In this document: positions 51,484-61,217 of the stretch, one piece after another
Layout: each line of letters opens with the position of its first letter
Numbering within the stretch: the stretch's first letter is position 1
From: an uncultured Bacteroidales bacterium
GTDB lineage: Bacteria; Bacteroidota; Bacteroidia; Bacteroidales; UBA932
Length of the DNA: 64,000 nt
Direction of reading: 5' to 3'
Assembly: GCA_946410455.1 (NCBI GenBank)
Contig: CAMKAJ010000002.1
Location: forward strand, 1-64,000
Translations under genes and position numbers: made by a program
The notes under the pieces: generated by a model
What the model saw: only the letters and a program-made list of their open reading frames with translations
Told to the model about the DNA's origin: nothing
The model's database searches: none

Positions 51484-53889
51484 TTAAAGGTTAACGTTGA
51501 ATACTGGTTGAGATGAGCTTGCGCTGCCACAGAGATTCCCGTTGCCGGCAGCTACACCATTTATGGTTCCATTCACTTTGATAGGGTTAGACGAGCTTCC
51601 CATGATGAGCGCAGAAGTTCCCTTATACACTCCTATCAGCATGCCTCCTGTAGATGCCTGCCCAGATGTGATGTCACAATTGACCGAACATCCTTCGCCT
51701 GTGCTGAGAGCAGCATCGAGCTGGAGGCCCACAAGACCGCCAGTGGGACAGTTGAGCGTTGAACTGATTGCTCCGGTGTTGCTGCATCCAGTCATCTTAT
51801 AGCCTGCGTGCAAGCCGGCAATACCTCCTGCGCAATGTAGCGTGGTATTCTTAGTATAGGCAACTGTAATGTTTCCGGAATTGGAGCAATTAAGCATATC
51901 TATATTGCCCATTCCTGCGATGCCTCCAAATGCGTGGTACACCTCGGAAGCGTTGGTTACGTCGCCACTTTCTGTGAGTGCTGCCGCATTTCTGCATCCG
52001 CTCACAAGGGCGCCTTCACATCCCGAAGCCTTCCCGATTATTCCCCCATAAGCAGATTCTGATGTGTGGTTGTTCTTTTTGAAAATGGTTCCGGCGGCAA
52101 GATTATCGCAATCCTCGATAAGTGTCCGGGACATGGTGCAACCAATGATTCCGCCGTAATAACCGGATTTGCTTTGGGATCCGGTGCCTACTTCGCCGGC
52201 GTTGGTGCACTCACTGATTACCAAATTGTAGGTGCCGCCTACTGCCGGTTGGTGGTCCATACCGGCAATGCCTCCGAGATAATGAGCAACCTTAACATTT
52301 ATGCCTACGGTTATTCGGCCCTCGTTGGAGCATCCGTTTATGGTTACGCCATCAACAGAACCGATACGGCCTACAATACCACCAGCAAAGGAGGAACTAA
52401 TCAGTCCGCCGGATTTGCTGGACAGGTTCACCTCGGCATAGTTGGAGCATTGCTCAATAGTGGTGCCGGCGTTGGTAATTTGCCCTACAATGCCTCCCAG
52501 ATACATATTCCCGGTCATTTTTACGCCGCTGGTGTTCTTGATCTCGCCATAATTACGGCAGCCGGAAATGACGGCGGACTCGCCTGTCGTGACGCATCCT
52601 GTGATACCGCCAGCGCGAAGGTCCATAGTGGCGGCAGAAGGCAAAGAGACGGTTATCGGTACGTATGACCAGACGTCGGACACAAGCACCTTGTCGCTGC
52701 CCTTATTGTTTTTGATAAGGCCGGCAAGAGATCCTACATAATAGCTGTCTGCTGAAGAATTGATGCTGATTGAACTGACGCCATCATATTCTCCGGAAGG
52801 GGTACAGCCGAGTTTCAGATTCTTTATTACATTGTCGTCACTGAGCGACTGGAAGATACCAAAACGGTCTATCCCAGAGTGTTTGGAAGTGTTTATTACG
52901 AAATTGTAGATGCAGTGGCCCTGCCCATCGAAACTACAACGTCCGGGGAGAGGCGCCCACTCGTCACCGCCCCAGTCGATATCGGCTGTGAGCTTGACCA
53001 TGTCGCCCCTGACGTATGCAGTGATATTGTTTGCCCAGGTCTGGAGCTCCGCCTTGCTGCCTATCGACGTAGGGAGCTCAGTGCCGGAAGCCATACTGCC
53101 GAAAGTCATGCCCCCATTGATTGGAAGCACTGCCTTCTTGCTGCTCGTGCGCATATATTTCCCGCCGTCATTGCTGATGGCAAAAGTCACTCCTTTACTG
53201 AATTCTGCAGGCAGTACAGCGGCATAATACCTACCCTGATTGAATGAATTGCCGCCTTCAGGAGAAACGGAAACATAGGAGGAGCCGGATGCGGCCACAG
53301 AGGGGTCGCTGCCGCTCAAGTCCACCTCGCCGGATCCTGTAATCAATTCTTCTGCATTCCCATAGAATGTAACGCTGCGGATATTGTCTGACGTAATGTC
53401 GAAGGCCACCAGGGATACGACATTTCTGAATAGCATAGTACCTCCTGTAGACATAGCTACGGACGCCAGAGCATCAGGAGCTATAGATTTACCGGCAGGG
53501 ACTTCCTGGTACTGTCTGATGCTTATGGTTACACCCTTTTCTGTACGACCCTTGGCGGCGCGGTAGGGATATACGGCGATGAATTCCGTTGCAGCATCGG
53601 ACACTGTACCCTTTATTACAGCGCTCTTGCCAGTTACATTACTAACTACAAATTCTTGAGGCTCGGTACTGACCCCGTCAAATACTGCGACTTTATCACC
53701 ATCTTCCCAACGCACGCTGAGGCCATCGAGCCACGCCTTGGTGCTGGTTTCTTCTAGTTGAACTGCGAATTCAATAGACTTCTTACCATCGCGGGAGGGG
53801 GGGGTAAATTCGTGGATGGCCTCTTTAGAGCAGGCTGCAAAGGAGATAATGACTGCTATTGCAGCAAACACAATTGCTAATCTTTTCAT
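51484..53889 (-). CDS. Fimbrillin-like lipoprotein with GGIVG repeats
   Basis: 801 residues from the ATG at 53889, four bases after the micro-ORF stop. Lipoprotein signal MKRLAIVFAAIAVIISFAAC. The N-terminal 250 residues are fimbrillin-like (SRDGKKSIEFAVQLEETSTKA, VRWEDGDKVAVFDG, TEFIAVYPYRA). The rest has repeats of the GLUG kind: CSNYAEVNLSS, SFAGGIVGRIG, YLGGIAGMDH, YYGGIIGC and TGGLVGLQLD. Similar in layout to the 799-residue protein but without the MBL domain. Expected at the cell surface, with adhesion or ligand binding the likely role. Confidence 0.8.
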   Translation of the reverse strand: MKRLAIVFAAIAVIISFAACSKEAIHEFTPPSRDGKKSIEFAVQLEETSTKAWLDGLSVRWEDGDKVAVFDGVSTEPQEFVVSNVTGKSAVIKGTVSDAATEFIAVYPYRAAKGRTEKGVTISIRQYQEVPAGKSIAPDALASVAMSTGGTMLFRNVVSLVAFDITSDNIRSVTFYGNAEELITGSGEVDLSGSDPSVAASGSSYVSVSPEGGNSFNQGRYYAAVLPAEFSKGVTFAISNDGGKYMRTSSKKAVLPINGGMTFGSMASGTELPTSIGSKAELQTWANNITAYVRGDMVKLTADIDWGGDEWAPLPGRCSFDGQGHCIYNFVINTSKHSGIDRFGIFQSLSDDNVIKNLKLGCTPSGEYDGVSSISINSSADSYYVGSLAGLIKNNKGSDKVLVSDVWSYVPITVSLPSAATMDLRAGGITGCVTTGESAVISGCRNYGEIKNTSGVKMTGNMYLGGIVGQITNAGTTIEQCSNYAEVNLSSKSGGLISSSFAGGIVGRIGSVDGVTINGCSNEGRITVGINVKVAHYLGGIAGMDHQPAVGGTYNLVISECTNAGEVGTGSQSKSGYYGGIIGCTMSRTLIEDCDNLAAGTIFKKNNHTSESAYGGIIGKASGCEGALVSGCRNAAALTESGDVTNASEVYHAFGGIAGMGNIDMLNCSNSGNITVAYTKNTTLHCAGGIAGLHAGYKMTGCSNTGAISSTLNCPTGGLVGLQLDAALSTGEGCSVNCDITSGQASTGGMLIGVYKGTSALIMGSSSNPIKVNGTINGVAAGNGNLCGSASSSQPVFNVNL

Positions 53890-53893
53890 AAGG

Positions 53894-54025
53894 CTACCAT
53901 TCATAATCTGTAAAACTGTTGAAATCTTCTGTCTCCACAATATCTGAGGAGCATAGGACCTGCTCTTCCAGCCACTCTTTATTGTCGCAGAGCGGCGGAC
54001 TATAAGCTTTTAAGTATCTGTTCAT
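53894..54025 (-). CDS. 43-residue micro-ORF ahead of the 801-residue lipoprotein
   Basis: Starts MNRYLKAYSPPLCDNKEWLE, contains VLCSSDIVETEDF, ends FTDYEW. Four bases from the lipoprotein ATG, so coupling is likely. The Cys-Ser-Ser phrase and acidic, aromatic C-terminus parallel the 45-residue ORF at 51335. Confidence 0.55.
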   Translation of the reverse strand: MNRYLKAYSPPLCDNKEWLEEQVLCSSDIVETEDFNSFTDYEW

Positions 54026-54043
54026 GTCTGATATGTTTTATTG

Positions 54044-55219
54044 TTATTCTTCTCCTTCTGCAAAGGCTTTCAGGGCCCTGGCTAATCCGTGACCGAACTG
54101 GCGCAGCTTGCCGGGATAGACAAGGGCGCCATTGGAATATGCAAATGGGAATTCTATGGTGCGGGACACTTTAATGTCCTGAATGTTGGCATACACCCAT
54201 TGCGTCGCGTTGAGGCCGTCTTGATAGTTGCTCGAAGCATTCCAGCTTGTCCCGAACGGCAGATTGTCGGAATTACGGTAATTAAGTCCGCCTTCCTGGT
54301 ACTTTTCTATCAGGTGCGAGAAAACGAACTCCTTGGGATTCGGGTTCTCCTTATATGGGGTGTAGATATAATTGTCGTTATACTTATAAAGCTTGGGATT
54401 GTGACAGTCCAGGTAAATGTCCGGCTGCGTCTCGGCAATAAGACTGGCCAGGGCAGCTGTTTCCGGGTAGCGGAACTCTGTGTAATCTCTGTTATGGTCG
54501 TGCGGGAGTCTCCATTTTCCCTGGTCTCCCTCTACGACGCCGTCCATATCCACAAAAGGAACTACGTGCAGTTCTACGTTATCCCTCAACCATTCGCCAA
54601 GCTCACTGTCTTCAAGGAACGCAGCCGTAAGACCCTCGACCGCATACTCCGCAGGCGCTTCCGAGCAGTGGTGCCGGCAGCTTACGACGACCGAAAGCTT
54701 GGGCGCTGATTTCTTGGGCGTGATTCTGAAGAAAGGAACATCCCTACCCTTGGGGCTCTTACACAAAACGCCAGTCTCATATTGTCCTTTATGCGGGGCA
54801 TTCATGAATGAATACCACATCTCGGGCGTGTAGGGATGGCATTCGTAGAACCACACTTCTTTTGCGTCTTTTGGAAAATCATACGTAAACTGGAACTTCG
54901 TGGCGCCCTCTTCCGCAAGATATTCATAACTCTTACCCTTATCTAGGGAAACGACAGGGCCGCGTTCGCAGATAGCAAAGCTTTTGGTGAACACGAAGGT
55001 CAGTTTCTTTCCCTGGGCTCCAGTGACTCGGAATGCCCAATAGAACCATGCCTTTTTTGAACCACGCAGCTCCTGGTGCACATAAACTGTGTCGTCCACC
55101 ATCCTCTCAAACACAATGTTGCCTGCTGGCAGGTTCTTATCAATCACAACTCCTTCCTGAGAACAACAGGCAGAGATTAATGCCGCAGCAGCGGCAATCA
55201 TAAGACAAATTCTTTTCAT
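54044..55219 (-). CDS. M14-type zinc carboxypeptidase, lipoprotein
   Basis: 391 residues from the ATG at 55219; the longer frame to 55306 only shadows the MBL gene. Lipoprotein-type signal MKRICLMIAAAAALISACC. An N-terminal beta domain (about 25-150) precedes the M14 domain: zinc ligands His and Glu in SCRHHCSEAPAEYA, LPHDHNRDYTEFR, third ligand in YLDCHNPKL, catalytic Glu in SRTIEFPFAYSNG. Such enzymes trim C-terminal residues or cut peptidoglycan-type or D,L-bonds. Its ATG is one base after the MBL stop. With the MBL proteins it may process a peptide-bearing substrate. Confidence 0.85.
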   Translation of the reverse strand: MKRICLMIAAAAALISACCSQEGVVIDKNLPAGNIVFERMVDDTVYVHQELRGSKKAWFYWAFRVTGAQGKKLTFVFTKSFAICERGPVVSLDKGKSYEYLAEEGATKFQFTYDFPKDAKEVWFYECHPYTPEMWYSFMNAPHKGQYETGVLCKSPKGRDVPFFRITPKKSAPKLSVVVSCRHHCSEAPAEYAVEGLTAAFLEDSELGEWLRDNVELHVVPFVDMDGVVEGDQGKWRLPHDHNRDYTEFRYPETAALASLIAETQPDIYLDCHNPKLYKYNDNYIYTPYKENPNPKEFVFSHLIEKYQEGGLNYRNSDNLPFGTSWNASSNYQDGLNATQWVYANIQDIKVSRTIEFPFAYSNGALVYPGKLRQFGHGLARALKAFAEGEE

Positions 55220-55220
55220 G

Positions 55221-56378
55221 TTATTCGCTCTTGTATGGTCCGTGTATGGATTTAACTTTGTATTCTTTGTTGGTGTCGTCGAGCACATAAACGTAGAACT
55301 CGCCATCTGGGGATACTCTTATCACTATGTGACCGCCGGTGCATTTGCAGTCTTTGTAGATTTCTGAAGCCGCTCCGGCTACGGCCATCGGAAGATTGGT
55401 GAAGAACATGTCTTGAGAGCCGGAATATTCTTTTATAATATCCTGGTTTGGCTGTATCTCGCGCTCGTAGAAACTTTGCGTCACAACAACCTGAGGTTGA
55501 TAGACTTCGGACTCGATTGCATAGGATCCATAATTTGACATGTGGTGATGTGCCTTCATGGCTTCGATCTTCCTGCCGATTGATGCGGCAACCTCACGAC
55601 AAGTATTCTTCTGGTTCATGTCGCCGCTTGTGAAATAATCGAACTTTCCGTAACTCATCAAGAAAGCGCAGGACATGCCGTTCTCGTGGGTTACGTGGGT
55701 GTCTATAACACTGTGTCCATCCCAAACCATGCCGGAGGCAGCATAGCCGAATACGCAGAACCCAGGATAGACTTCCGGTTTATATTTAGGTGCGAGCTGG
55801 CTGTCTGCCCCCACTATAAAACGCTCGACCTGGAGCCCGTTATGTTCTGCATTGTATTTGGTAAACCTGAGATAATGGTCGGTGGATGAGTTCTTTTTAT
55901 AGTCGTGATATTCTGGGGCAGAACGGTCAATAGCCACGTCAAAAGGCACAAGCGAGTAGAGACCCATTGGCCCGGCAAGAGCATATCCGCCTTCAGGGTG
56001 AATAGTTCGTCCTTCCCCAATATAGGCGGAATGGTCAATGTGATAATGCGTAAGCAGGAAATAGTCCAGGTGGTCGTGTCCTTTTGGCAGAAAATGCAGA
56101 ATATAGTCGGCATAAACCTTCCAGGGTTCTTCTTCTTCGGACGGACGGGCCGGAACCGGAGTATATTTCTCCGGTTTGTATCCAAATAAGTCACCTGCAT
56201 CTACGAGCAGCGTGGTGCCGTCTGGATAGATGAAGAAGGTACACTCGCCGCGTCCAGTGTTGATGGCGTGTATGTCCAGCATACCTTCCTGCCAATCCGA
56301 CAGCGTTGCTCCGACTGATGTGGGCAATGGCTGCAGGACCGACAGAAGGGTAAGAACAAATGGTAAAACTAAGGACAT
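55221..56378 (-). CDS. Secreted MBL-fold (ComEC-domain type) hydrolase
   Basis: 385 residues. A cleavable signal (MSLVLPFVLTLLSVLQPLPT) rather than a lipobox. Then DWQEGMLDIHAINTG, ECTFFIYPDGTTLLVDAGD, LLTHYHIDHSAYIGEG (HxHxDH metal motif), FDYFTSGDMN and MKAHHHMSNYGSY. It resembles the MBL domain of ComEC and related exported proteins. Reaction unknown: phosphodiester, lactone or peptide-like bonds are all possible. Its ATG directly abuts the stop of the lipoprotein paralogue, so both are made together. Paralogue of 47846-48910. Confidence 0.86.
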   Translation of the reverse strand: MSLVLPFVLTLLSVLQPLPTSVGATLSDWQEGMLDIHAINTGRGECTFFIYPDGTTLLVDAGDLFGYKPEKYTPVPARPSEEEEPWKVYADYILHFLPKGHDHLDYFLLTHYHIDHSAYIGEGRTIHPEGGYALAGPMGLYSLVPFDVAIDRSAPEYHDYKKNSSTDHYLRFTKYNAEHNGLQVERFIVGADSQLAPKYKPEVYPGFCVFGYAASGMVWDGHSVIDTHVTHENGMSCAFLMSYGKFDYFTSGDMNQKNTCREVAASIGRKIEAMKAHHHMSNYGSYAIESEVYQPQVVVTQSFYEREIQPNQDIIKEYSGSQDMFFTNLPMAVAGAASEIYKDCKCTGGHIVIRVSPDGEFYVYVLDDTNKEYKVKSIHGPYKSE

Positions 56379-57620
56379 TTATTCGCTGGTATAAGGACCG
56401 TTGATGGATTTTACGTTATACTTTTTATCAGTGTCGTCCAGTAAATAGACCCAGAACTGGCTGCCGCCTTCTGCAACTCGAATGACCACGTGACCATTGA
56501 GACCCTTACAAGCGTTGTATATATCGGGAGACTCAGCGATGAGGCTCTGGTCTATGTTTGTAAAGTACAGATCCTGAGAGCCGGAATATTTCTGGATAAT
56601 GCTTTGCTGGGGTTGCGTGGTCAAAGCGTAAAAGCTTTGAGTTACCACGACCTTCGGTTTGTAGGCTGCCGCCTCAACGTCGTAGGTGGCTTCGTTGGAC
56701 ATGTGATGGTGCGCCTTCATTGCTTCTATGTTTTTCCCGATGGACGCAGCTATGGCAGTACAGGTGCTTTTCTCGTTGAGGTCACCGCTGGTAAAGTAAT
56801 CGAATTTGCCGTAAGTCAGCAGGAAAGCGCAGGACAGTCCGTTTTCGTAGCGGGCGTGAGTGTCGACCTCCTTACTACCATCCCACACTTTGCCGTTTAC
56901 AGCATAGTTAAAAACTTTGCACGAAGGATAGCTGGATGCATCGTATTTCATTGCAAGCTGCTTGTCTGTCCCAATCTGAAAACGCTCAGCCTTTAAGCCC
57001 GAGACCCTGGCCTGATAATCCAGAAAGTTTGAAAACATCGTCCTGGAATCTGGGGCTGAATTGGCATCGTCGTCTTCGCTTTCGATTGAATAATCGGGGT
57101 AAAGCCTGTCTATTGACTTGTCGAACTTTATGTCCTGATATAGACCCATTGGTCCGGCATAACTGTAACCACCATCAGTATTGTTTATACGACCGTTCCC
57201 AAGATAAGCCATGTGGTCTATGTGGAAATGCGTCAACACAAAGTAGTCTATCTTAGTATGCCCGGCCGGCATATAGTAATTAATGTAAGAGCCGTAGGTC
57301 TTGTAGGGAATTGATTCCGTAGTTGGGCGCACCGGCACCCTGTTCGCCTTCTTACTCTTGTACAAATCTCCGGCATCACAGAGCATGGTAGTGCCGTCGG
57401 GGAGAATAAAAAAAGTACATTCCCCGCTGCCCGTATTAATTGCGTGGATATCAAGCACACCTTTTTGCCAATATGGAAGAGGCTTCCCTATCTCTACCTC
57501 TAAAGCGCCTCGATTGTCGGCAGGATTCTCTTTGTTGTCTTTCCCGCCATCATCCGGGTTGACATTTGGCCCGCATGCTACTACGGTTAATATCAAAAGA
57601 AGGCTCAGTTTGTTTTTCAT
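56379..57620 (-). CDS. MBL-fold lipoprotein
   Basis: 413 residues from the ATG at 57620, which overlaps the stop of the BACON lipoprotein by four bases. Lipobox TVVACGPN. After a 40-residue linker: PLPYWQKGVLDIHAINTG, ECTFFILPDGTTMLCDAGD, LTHFHIDHMAYLGNG, FDYFTSGDLNEKSTC and MKAHHHMSNE. It is the lipoprotein version of the secreted MBL enzyme that follows. The retained YWQKG provides the Trp that is TGA in the third copy. Likely outer-membrane anchored; substrate unknown. Confidence 0.86.
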   Translation of the reverse strand: MKNKLSLLLILTVVACGPNVNPDDGGKDNKENPADNRGALEVEIGKPLPYWQKGVLDIHAINTGSGECTFFILPDGTTMLCDAGDLYKSKKANRVPVRPTTESIPYKTYGSYINYYMPAGHTKIDYFVLTHFHIDHMAYLGNGRINNTDGGYSYAGPMGLYQDIKFDKSIDRLYPDYSIESEDDDANSAPDSRTMFSNFLDYQARVSGLKAERFQIGTDKQLAMKYDASSYPSCKVFNYAVNGKVWDGSKEVDTHARYENGLSCAFLLTYGKFDYFTSGDLNEKSTCTAIAASIGKNIEAMKAHHHMSNEATYDVEAAAYKPKVVVTQSFYALTTQPQQSIIQKYSGSQDLYFTNIDQSLIAESPDIYNACKGLNGHVVIRVAEGGSQFWVYLLDDTDKKYNVKSINGPYTSE

Positions 57621-59374
57621 TGTTGTGTGATTTTTATTCCATAAATGAAGCACCTTGGAGCATTCCCGCCGGAAGCGGATGATGCGGATATTTTGATCTG
57701 AGTATCCGAAGTTGCTCCGGAAATGTAGAATTCAAACCTCGAAGTGGGCTTGTGAATACTCGCATTATATGACGAGCCAGCTGTCATAAGGTAATCTGTA
57801 CCAATATTGTACTTCGTCCCGCTCAAGCTTCCCAGGTCTCCGCTCTTTGCCTCCACCCTGACACCGTTCGCGTCTTGGCCTTCGGTCTGACTTGCTTTGC
57901 CTCCGGTGAAACTTCCAGCCCCAAGAATAGTGACGGGTATATCCGCCTTTGATGTGGAAGAATACCTGGCGATATCCAAGGTCAGGATAATATCCTGCGT
58001 GCCGGATATCTTAGAGAGTTTTGGTGTTAGTAAATAATTGTCCTGCTGGCCGGTATTGTTCATCTGGATTGCTCCGGGACGCTCGTCCACATACACAAAT
58101 TCCCAATCTTGTACACCACGGTTCTTAATATAATCGTCGTTGGCCCTAATGTTAACCTTGAGCGCCGGGTAGTCCCACAGCTGCCCAATGCTACCAGACG
58201 AAGACCATTTCCCGTCATTTGGGTTTCCTGGCTCTAATCCGTCGAAAGTGCTGGCTGTGCCATTGTATATGGTGCCCACAAGGTAGTTGATAGCGTCGCC
58301 ACCATAGGTAAAGAGATCGAACTGTTCGTCGAGGATAAGGGTCGGATCCTCGTCTTTTACGAGTTCAAGATAGTAGGACCCATGTTCTTTGTAAGTCTCA
58401 TCGTAAGCAACCCTGACCTTTCCAGGCGCATCCATATTGAGCCATAGTTTGTTTCCGCCGTCCGAGACAGGGGTGAGGGCACCTATGGCTTTTTCTACTC
58501 TGTAGAAGCGAGTATGATTGGGCGTGAAATTGTAGAAAGGCAACGCAGATTTCATGTGCTTACAGGTGCCGAGGCCTCCGGCCCCCGAGTAAGAAGTGAA
58601 ACCCAACTCAAGCTCTTCGTTCATAATTGTGATTTCACCGGTTGCCGGCGCATCGAAGACCAGTTCCCATACACCCGGCTGGCTTTCCGTGCAAATGCCA
58701 CATTCCATCCCATCAAGACAAACGCTTATTTTCTTATTGCTGAATTCTTTAACGTTAGACTCAATTGTATCCAGCGCCTTTCCATTAAGTGTTACGGAGA
58801 AGCTGATGGGGCCCGAGCTCTCTGGAGTACCCTGAATAGGTATAACTATAGAATTATTGCCTGCGGCCAAAGTGAATTCGCCTCCACTTACTGTCAATCC
58901 TTGGGTGGCACCGACCATTGTGCATGTGACGATTGCTTTCTCCTGTCCGGTTGCGTTCTTATATGGGATTGCCAGAAAAGCATTACTCTGCTGCCCCTGT
59001 TTAAGAAGCCCGGACAAGTAGAGTTCGCCATATTCAAAATTGGTTTTAGCCTGACTGATCACCACCGGGTAACGGTTTCCGCCGTGAATGAGGTAAAAAG
59101 TACCCTCCCTGGCTTCTCCCATGTTGCCAGAAACCTGAACATAGTATGTCTGGTATTCAACCCCATCCCCTGAACCGCTGTCGGGACTCAAGCGTATCCA
59201 GTCCAATTCGCACTCAGAGGTCCATTCCCCGGAACATAAAAGGTACTGGGAAATGTTTTGCTCAAAGCAGTCACAGGATATGGCGTCGTATTCTCTTTGA
59301 AACACATCGACATTTTTCTGGCACCCCGTAGAAAACAGGATTCCAATGCAGATTATTGTAAGAATCTTTTTCAT
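57617..59374 (-). CDS. BACON-type lipoprotein with C-terminal beta domain
   Basis: 585 residues. Lipoprotein signal MKKILTIICIGILFSTGCQK. Residues about 30-115 fit a BACON-like Ig domain (CSGEWTSECELDWIRLSPDSG, REGTFYLIHGGNRYPVVISQ). The middle part is unassigned and the C-terminal 240 residues (ILDEQFDLFTYGG, VDERPGAIQMNN, LTPKLSKISGTQDIILTLDI) resemble carbohydrate-binding jelly rolls of the choice-of-anchor type. In SusCD loci the gene after susD usually encodes such a surface glycan-binding (SusE/F-like) lipoprotein. Expected function: substrate capture at the surface. Confidence 0.8.
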   Translation of the reverse strand: MKKILTIICIGILFSTGCQKNVDVFQREYDAISCDCFEQNISQYLLCSGEWTSECELDWIRLSPDSGSGDGVEYQTYYVQVSGNMGEAREGTFYLIHGGNRYPVVISQAKTNFEYGELYLSGLLKQGQQSNAFLAIPYKNATGQEKAIVTCTMVGATQGLTVSGGEFTLAAGNNSIVIPIQGTPESSGPISFSVTLNGKALDTIESNVKEFSNKKISVCLDGMECGICTESQPGVWELVFDAPATGEITIMNEELELGFTSYSGAGGLGTCKHMKSALPFYNFTPNHTRFYRVEKAIGALTPVSDGGNKLWLNMDAPGKVRVAYDETYKEHGSYYLELVKDEDPTLILDEQFDLFTYGGDAINYLVGTIYNGTASTFDGLEPGNPNDGKWSSSGSIGQLWDYPALKVNIRANDDYIKNRGVQDWEFVYVDERPGAIQMNNTGQQDNYLLTPKLSKISGTQDIILTLDIARYSSTSKADIPVTILGAGSFTGGKASQTEGQDANGVRVEAKSGDLGSLSGTKYNIGTDYLMTAGSSYNASIHKPTSRFEFYISGATSDTQIKISASSASGGNAPRCFIYGIKITQQ

Positions 59375-59386
59375 ATTCGTGCGTTT

Positions 59387-61213
59387 TTACCAACCATAAT
59401 TCTGACCAAGACCCTCATTGAGAGTAACATCTGCCGAGGGTATGGGGTAGAGATACTTTTTCTCGGACCAGGTATAACCTTCGCAGAAAGCGGAATAAGC
59501 TATGATGTAGCCATGGTCGCCTTCCGAAAGGTAATGACCAGCAGAAGAAAGGGTTGATCCATTATAATTGATGGCCAGTACATTAATCCCCGATTTTTCT
59601 ACCACTTTTGCAGACACATAATTGTCTGGCTGTCCGTCGCCGTCAAGATCCAGGTTCTGCTCAATTCCAGAGATCCAGATTCCAGTCTTCGGCATAATCA
59701 GCCGTTCGCCAATATGCCAGCGCATCACGTCCGGCATCCTAATACCCTCCATGACAAACTCTATCCCTCTCTCGCGACGTATCTCGAGAATTATGGGGTC
59801 TGTTACAGTGTTGAGGAAGTATTCCACCAGGTAGGGATCTGCCTCAGTGGGATATATACTTTTGACCCCCGACCTTTCCCGGACAAGTTTGACCGACTTG
59901 TCCCAGACGTCCTGTGTACATTCTCCAAGTTCGGCTTTTGCTTCTGCATATCCGAGGAGAATCTCCGCATAACGGATGAGAGGAACGTCAGAATATGTAC
60001 CATCCGAAATCTCATCCTTAATAGCGTCGGTGAGCCATTTCACAGGTTGGTAGCCAGTCTTTGCACAGGCCAGGTTTGGCGGGTAAGCTTTGGTGCCACT
60101 GGCACGCTTGAACCCGGGGGTTCGGACAGTCTGTGCAAAACGATAGTCGCGATCTTTGGCTTCGTCGGCCAGAGTAGCGGAGTAGTAGTCCTTTCCGGTG
60201 TATTTAGATGTGAATGGCGTTCCGTCCAGGCAAAGATAAGTCAGCATGAAGTCCCTGTTGAGAGCCCAGATATAGTGACCCGTATTGTTCAGGTAGTCAT
60301 TGATTGAATACTCTTTGTTATTGACTCTCAACGCCTCATCATAGTCCCTCGCCCAGATGAATTCATTTGTGTAATATGCACATGCATCTGCATTTGTGAA
60401 CATGTCCCTGTACTGTGTCTGCCTCCTTGCAGCATTGTCAGTAAGGGAGTAGAGTTTGGAAGCCATTATCTCTTCACAAGCCTTGACACATTCCCGCAAG
60501 TACATATTGACCTCCTCTTTCTCTGCGGCGGTCCACGGTGTACCCTTCGAGGGATCGTTCTCGTGGTATTTGCGGAATGTGCCTTCGAAAAGGCAGAAAC
60601 GGGCCTTGATGCCAAGGGCTACATATTTATTTATATTGGTGCTGCGAATCCTGTACTTGTCGTCACCGAGGCAGTTCTTGCAAGCATAGTCCAGGTCTTC
60701 CAGTATTTTTGCAGCGATAAAGGACCTGTCGTCTCTTGTCCGGTATAACTCCGATTCGTCTGTCGGGTCTAGCACATGATCATACCAAGGCACGGCCCCA
60801 TAACGTTGGAGCTTATTGATATAAAACATTGCCCTGAAAAAGCGACCCACACCTTCATAATGAGCCATAATAGCCGGAGACGTTTCAGCTGTCCCCATAT
60901 TCTCCAGGAAGTAATTAATGGAGCGCAGGGATGTCCAGCTCCAGGAACTGTTGTCGGAGACTCCATAGCGACCGGTATAGAACAGGTATTCCCCGTCCCA
61001 TGCCTGAGCGTCAACATATTTGTCTGCATCCAGAAGGTCCTTAATCTCCGTCGCATAGGCGCGAATGAGACCATTGGTATAGATTTGGAGCGATGATTCA
61101 TCAGAGAAGAAGTATTCACTCTCTATTGCATTGGGACTGATCTTGGTAAGGAAGTCAGTGCAAGAAACGGCAAGCAGGGAAAGAATCGCCGGGAGTATAA
61201 TTGTTTTCTTCAT
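59387..61213 (-). CDS. SusD/RagB-type surface lipoprotein
   Basis: 608 residues. Lipoprotein signal MKKTIILPAILSLLAVSCTD. The SusD N-terminal domain includes DFLTKISPNAIESEYFFSDE; four TPR-like helix pairs follow; the C-terminal part has LIRYAEILLGYAEAKAELGE and IILEIRRERGIEFVMEGIRMPDVMRW, the SusD signature. It works as the lid on the SusC barrel and binds the nutrient. Four bases from SusC. Substrate not deducible from sequence; the enzymes of the locus are peptidase and MBL types and not glycosidases. Confidence 0.96.
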   Translation of the reverse strand: MKKTIILPAILSLLAVSCTDFLTKISPNAIESEYFFSDESSLQIYTNGLIRAYATEIKDLLDADKYVDAQAWDGEYLFYTGRYGVSDNSSWSWTSLRSINYFLENMGTAETSPAIMAHYEGVGRFFRAMFYINKLQRYGAVPWYDHVLDPTDESELYRTRDDRSFIAAKILEDLDYACKNCLGDDKYRIRSTNINKYVALGIKARFCLFEGTFRKYHENDPSKGTPWTAAEKEEVNMYLRECVKACEEIMASKLYSLTDNAARRQTQYRDMFTNADACAYYTNEFIWARDYDEALRVNNKEYSINDYLNNTGHYIWALNRDFMLTYLCLDGTPFTSKYTGKDYYSATLADEAKDRDYRFAQTVRTPGFKRASGTKAYPPNLACAKTGYQPVKWLTDAIKDEISDGTYSDVPLIRYAEILLGYAEAKAELGECTQDVWDKSVKLVRERSGVKSIYPTEADPYLVEYFLNTVTDPIILEIRRERGIEFVMEGIRMPDVMRWHIGERLIMPKTGIWISGIEQNLDLDGDGQPDNYVSAKVVEKSGINVLAINYNGSTLSSAGHYLSEGDHGYIIAYSAFCEGYTWSEKKYLYPIPSADVTLNEGLGQNYGW

Positions 61214-61217
61214 CTTT

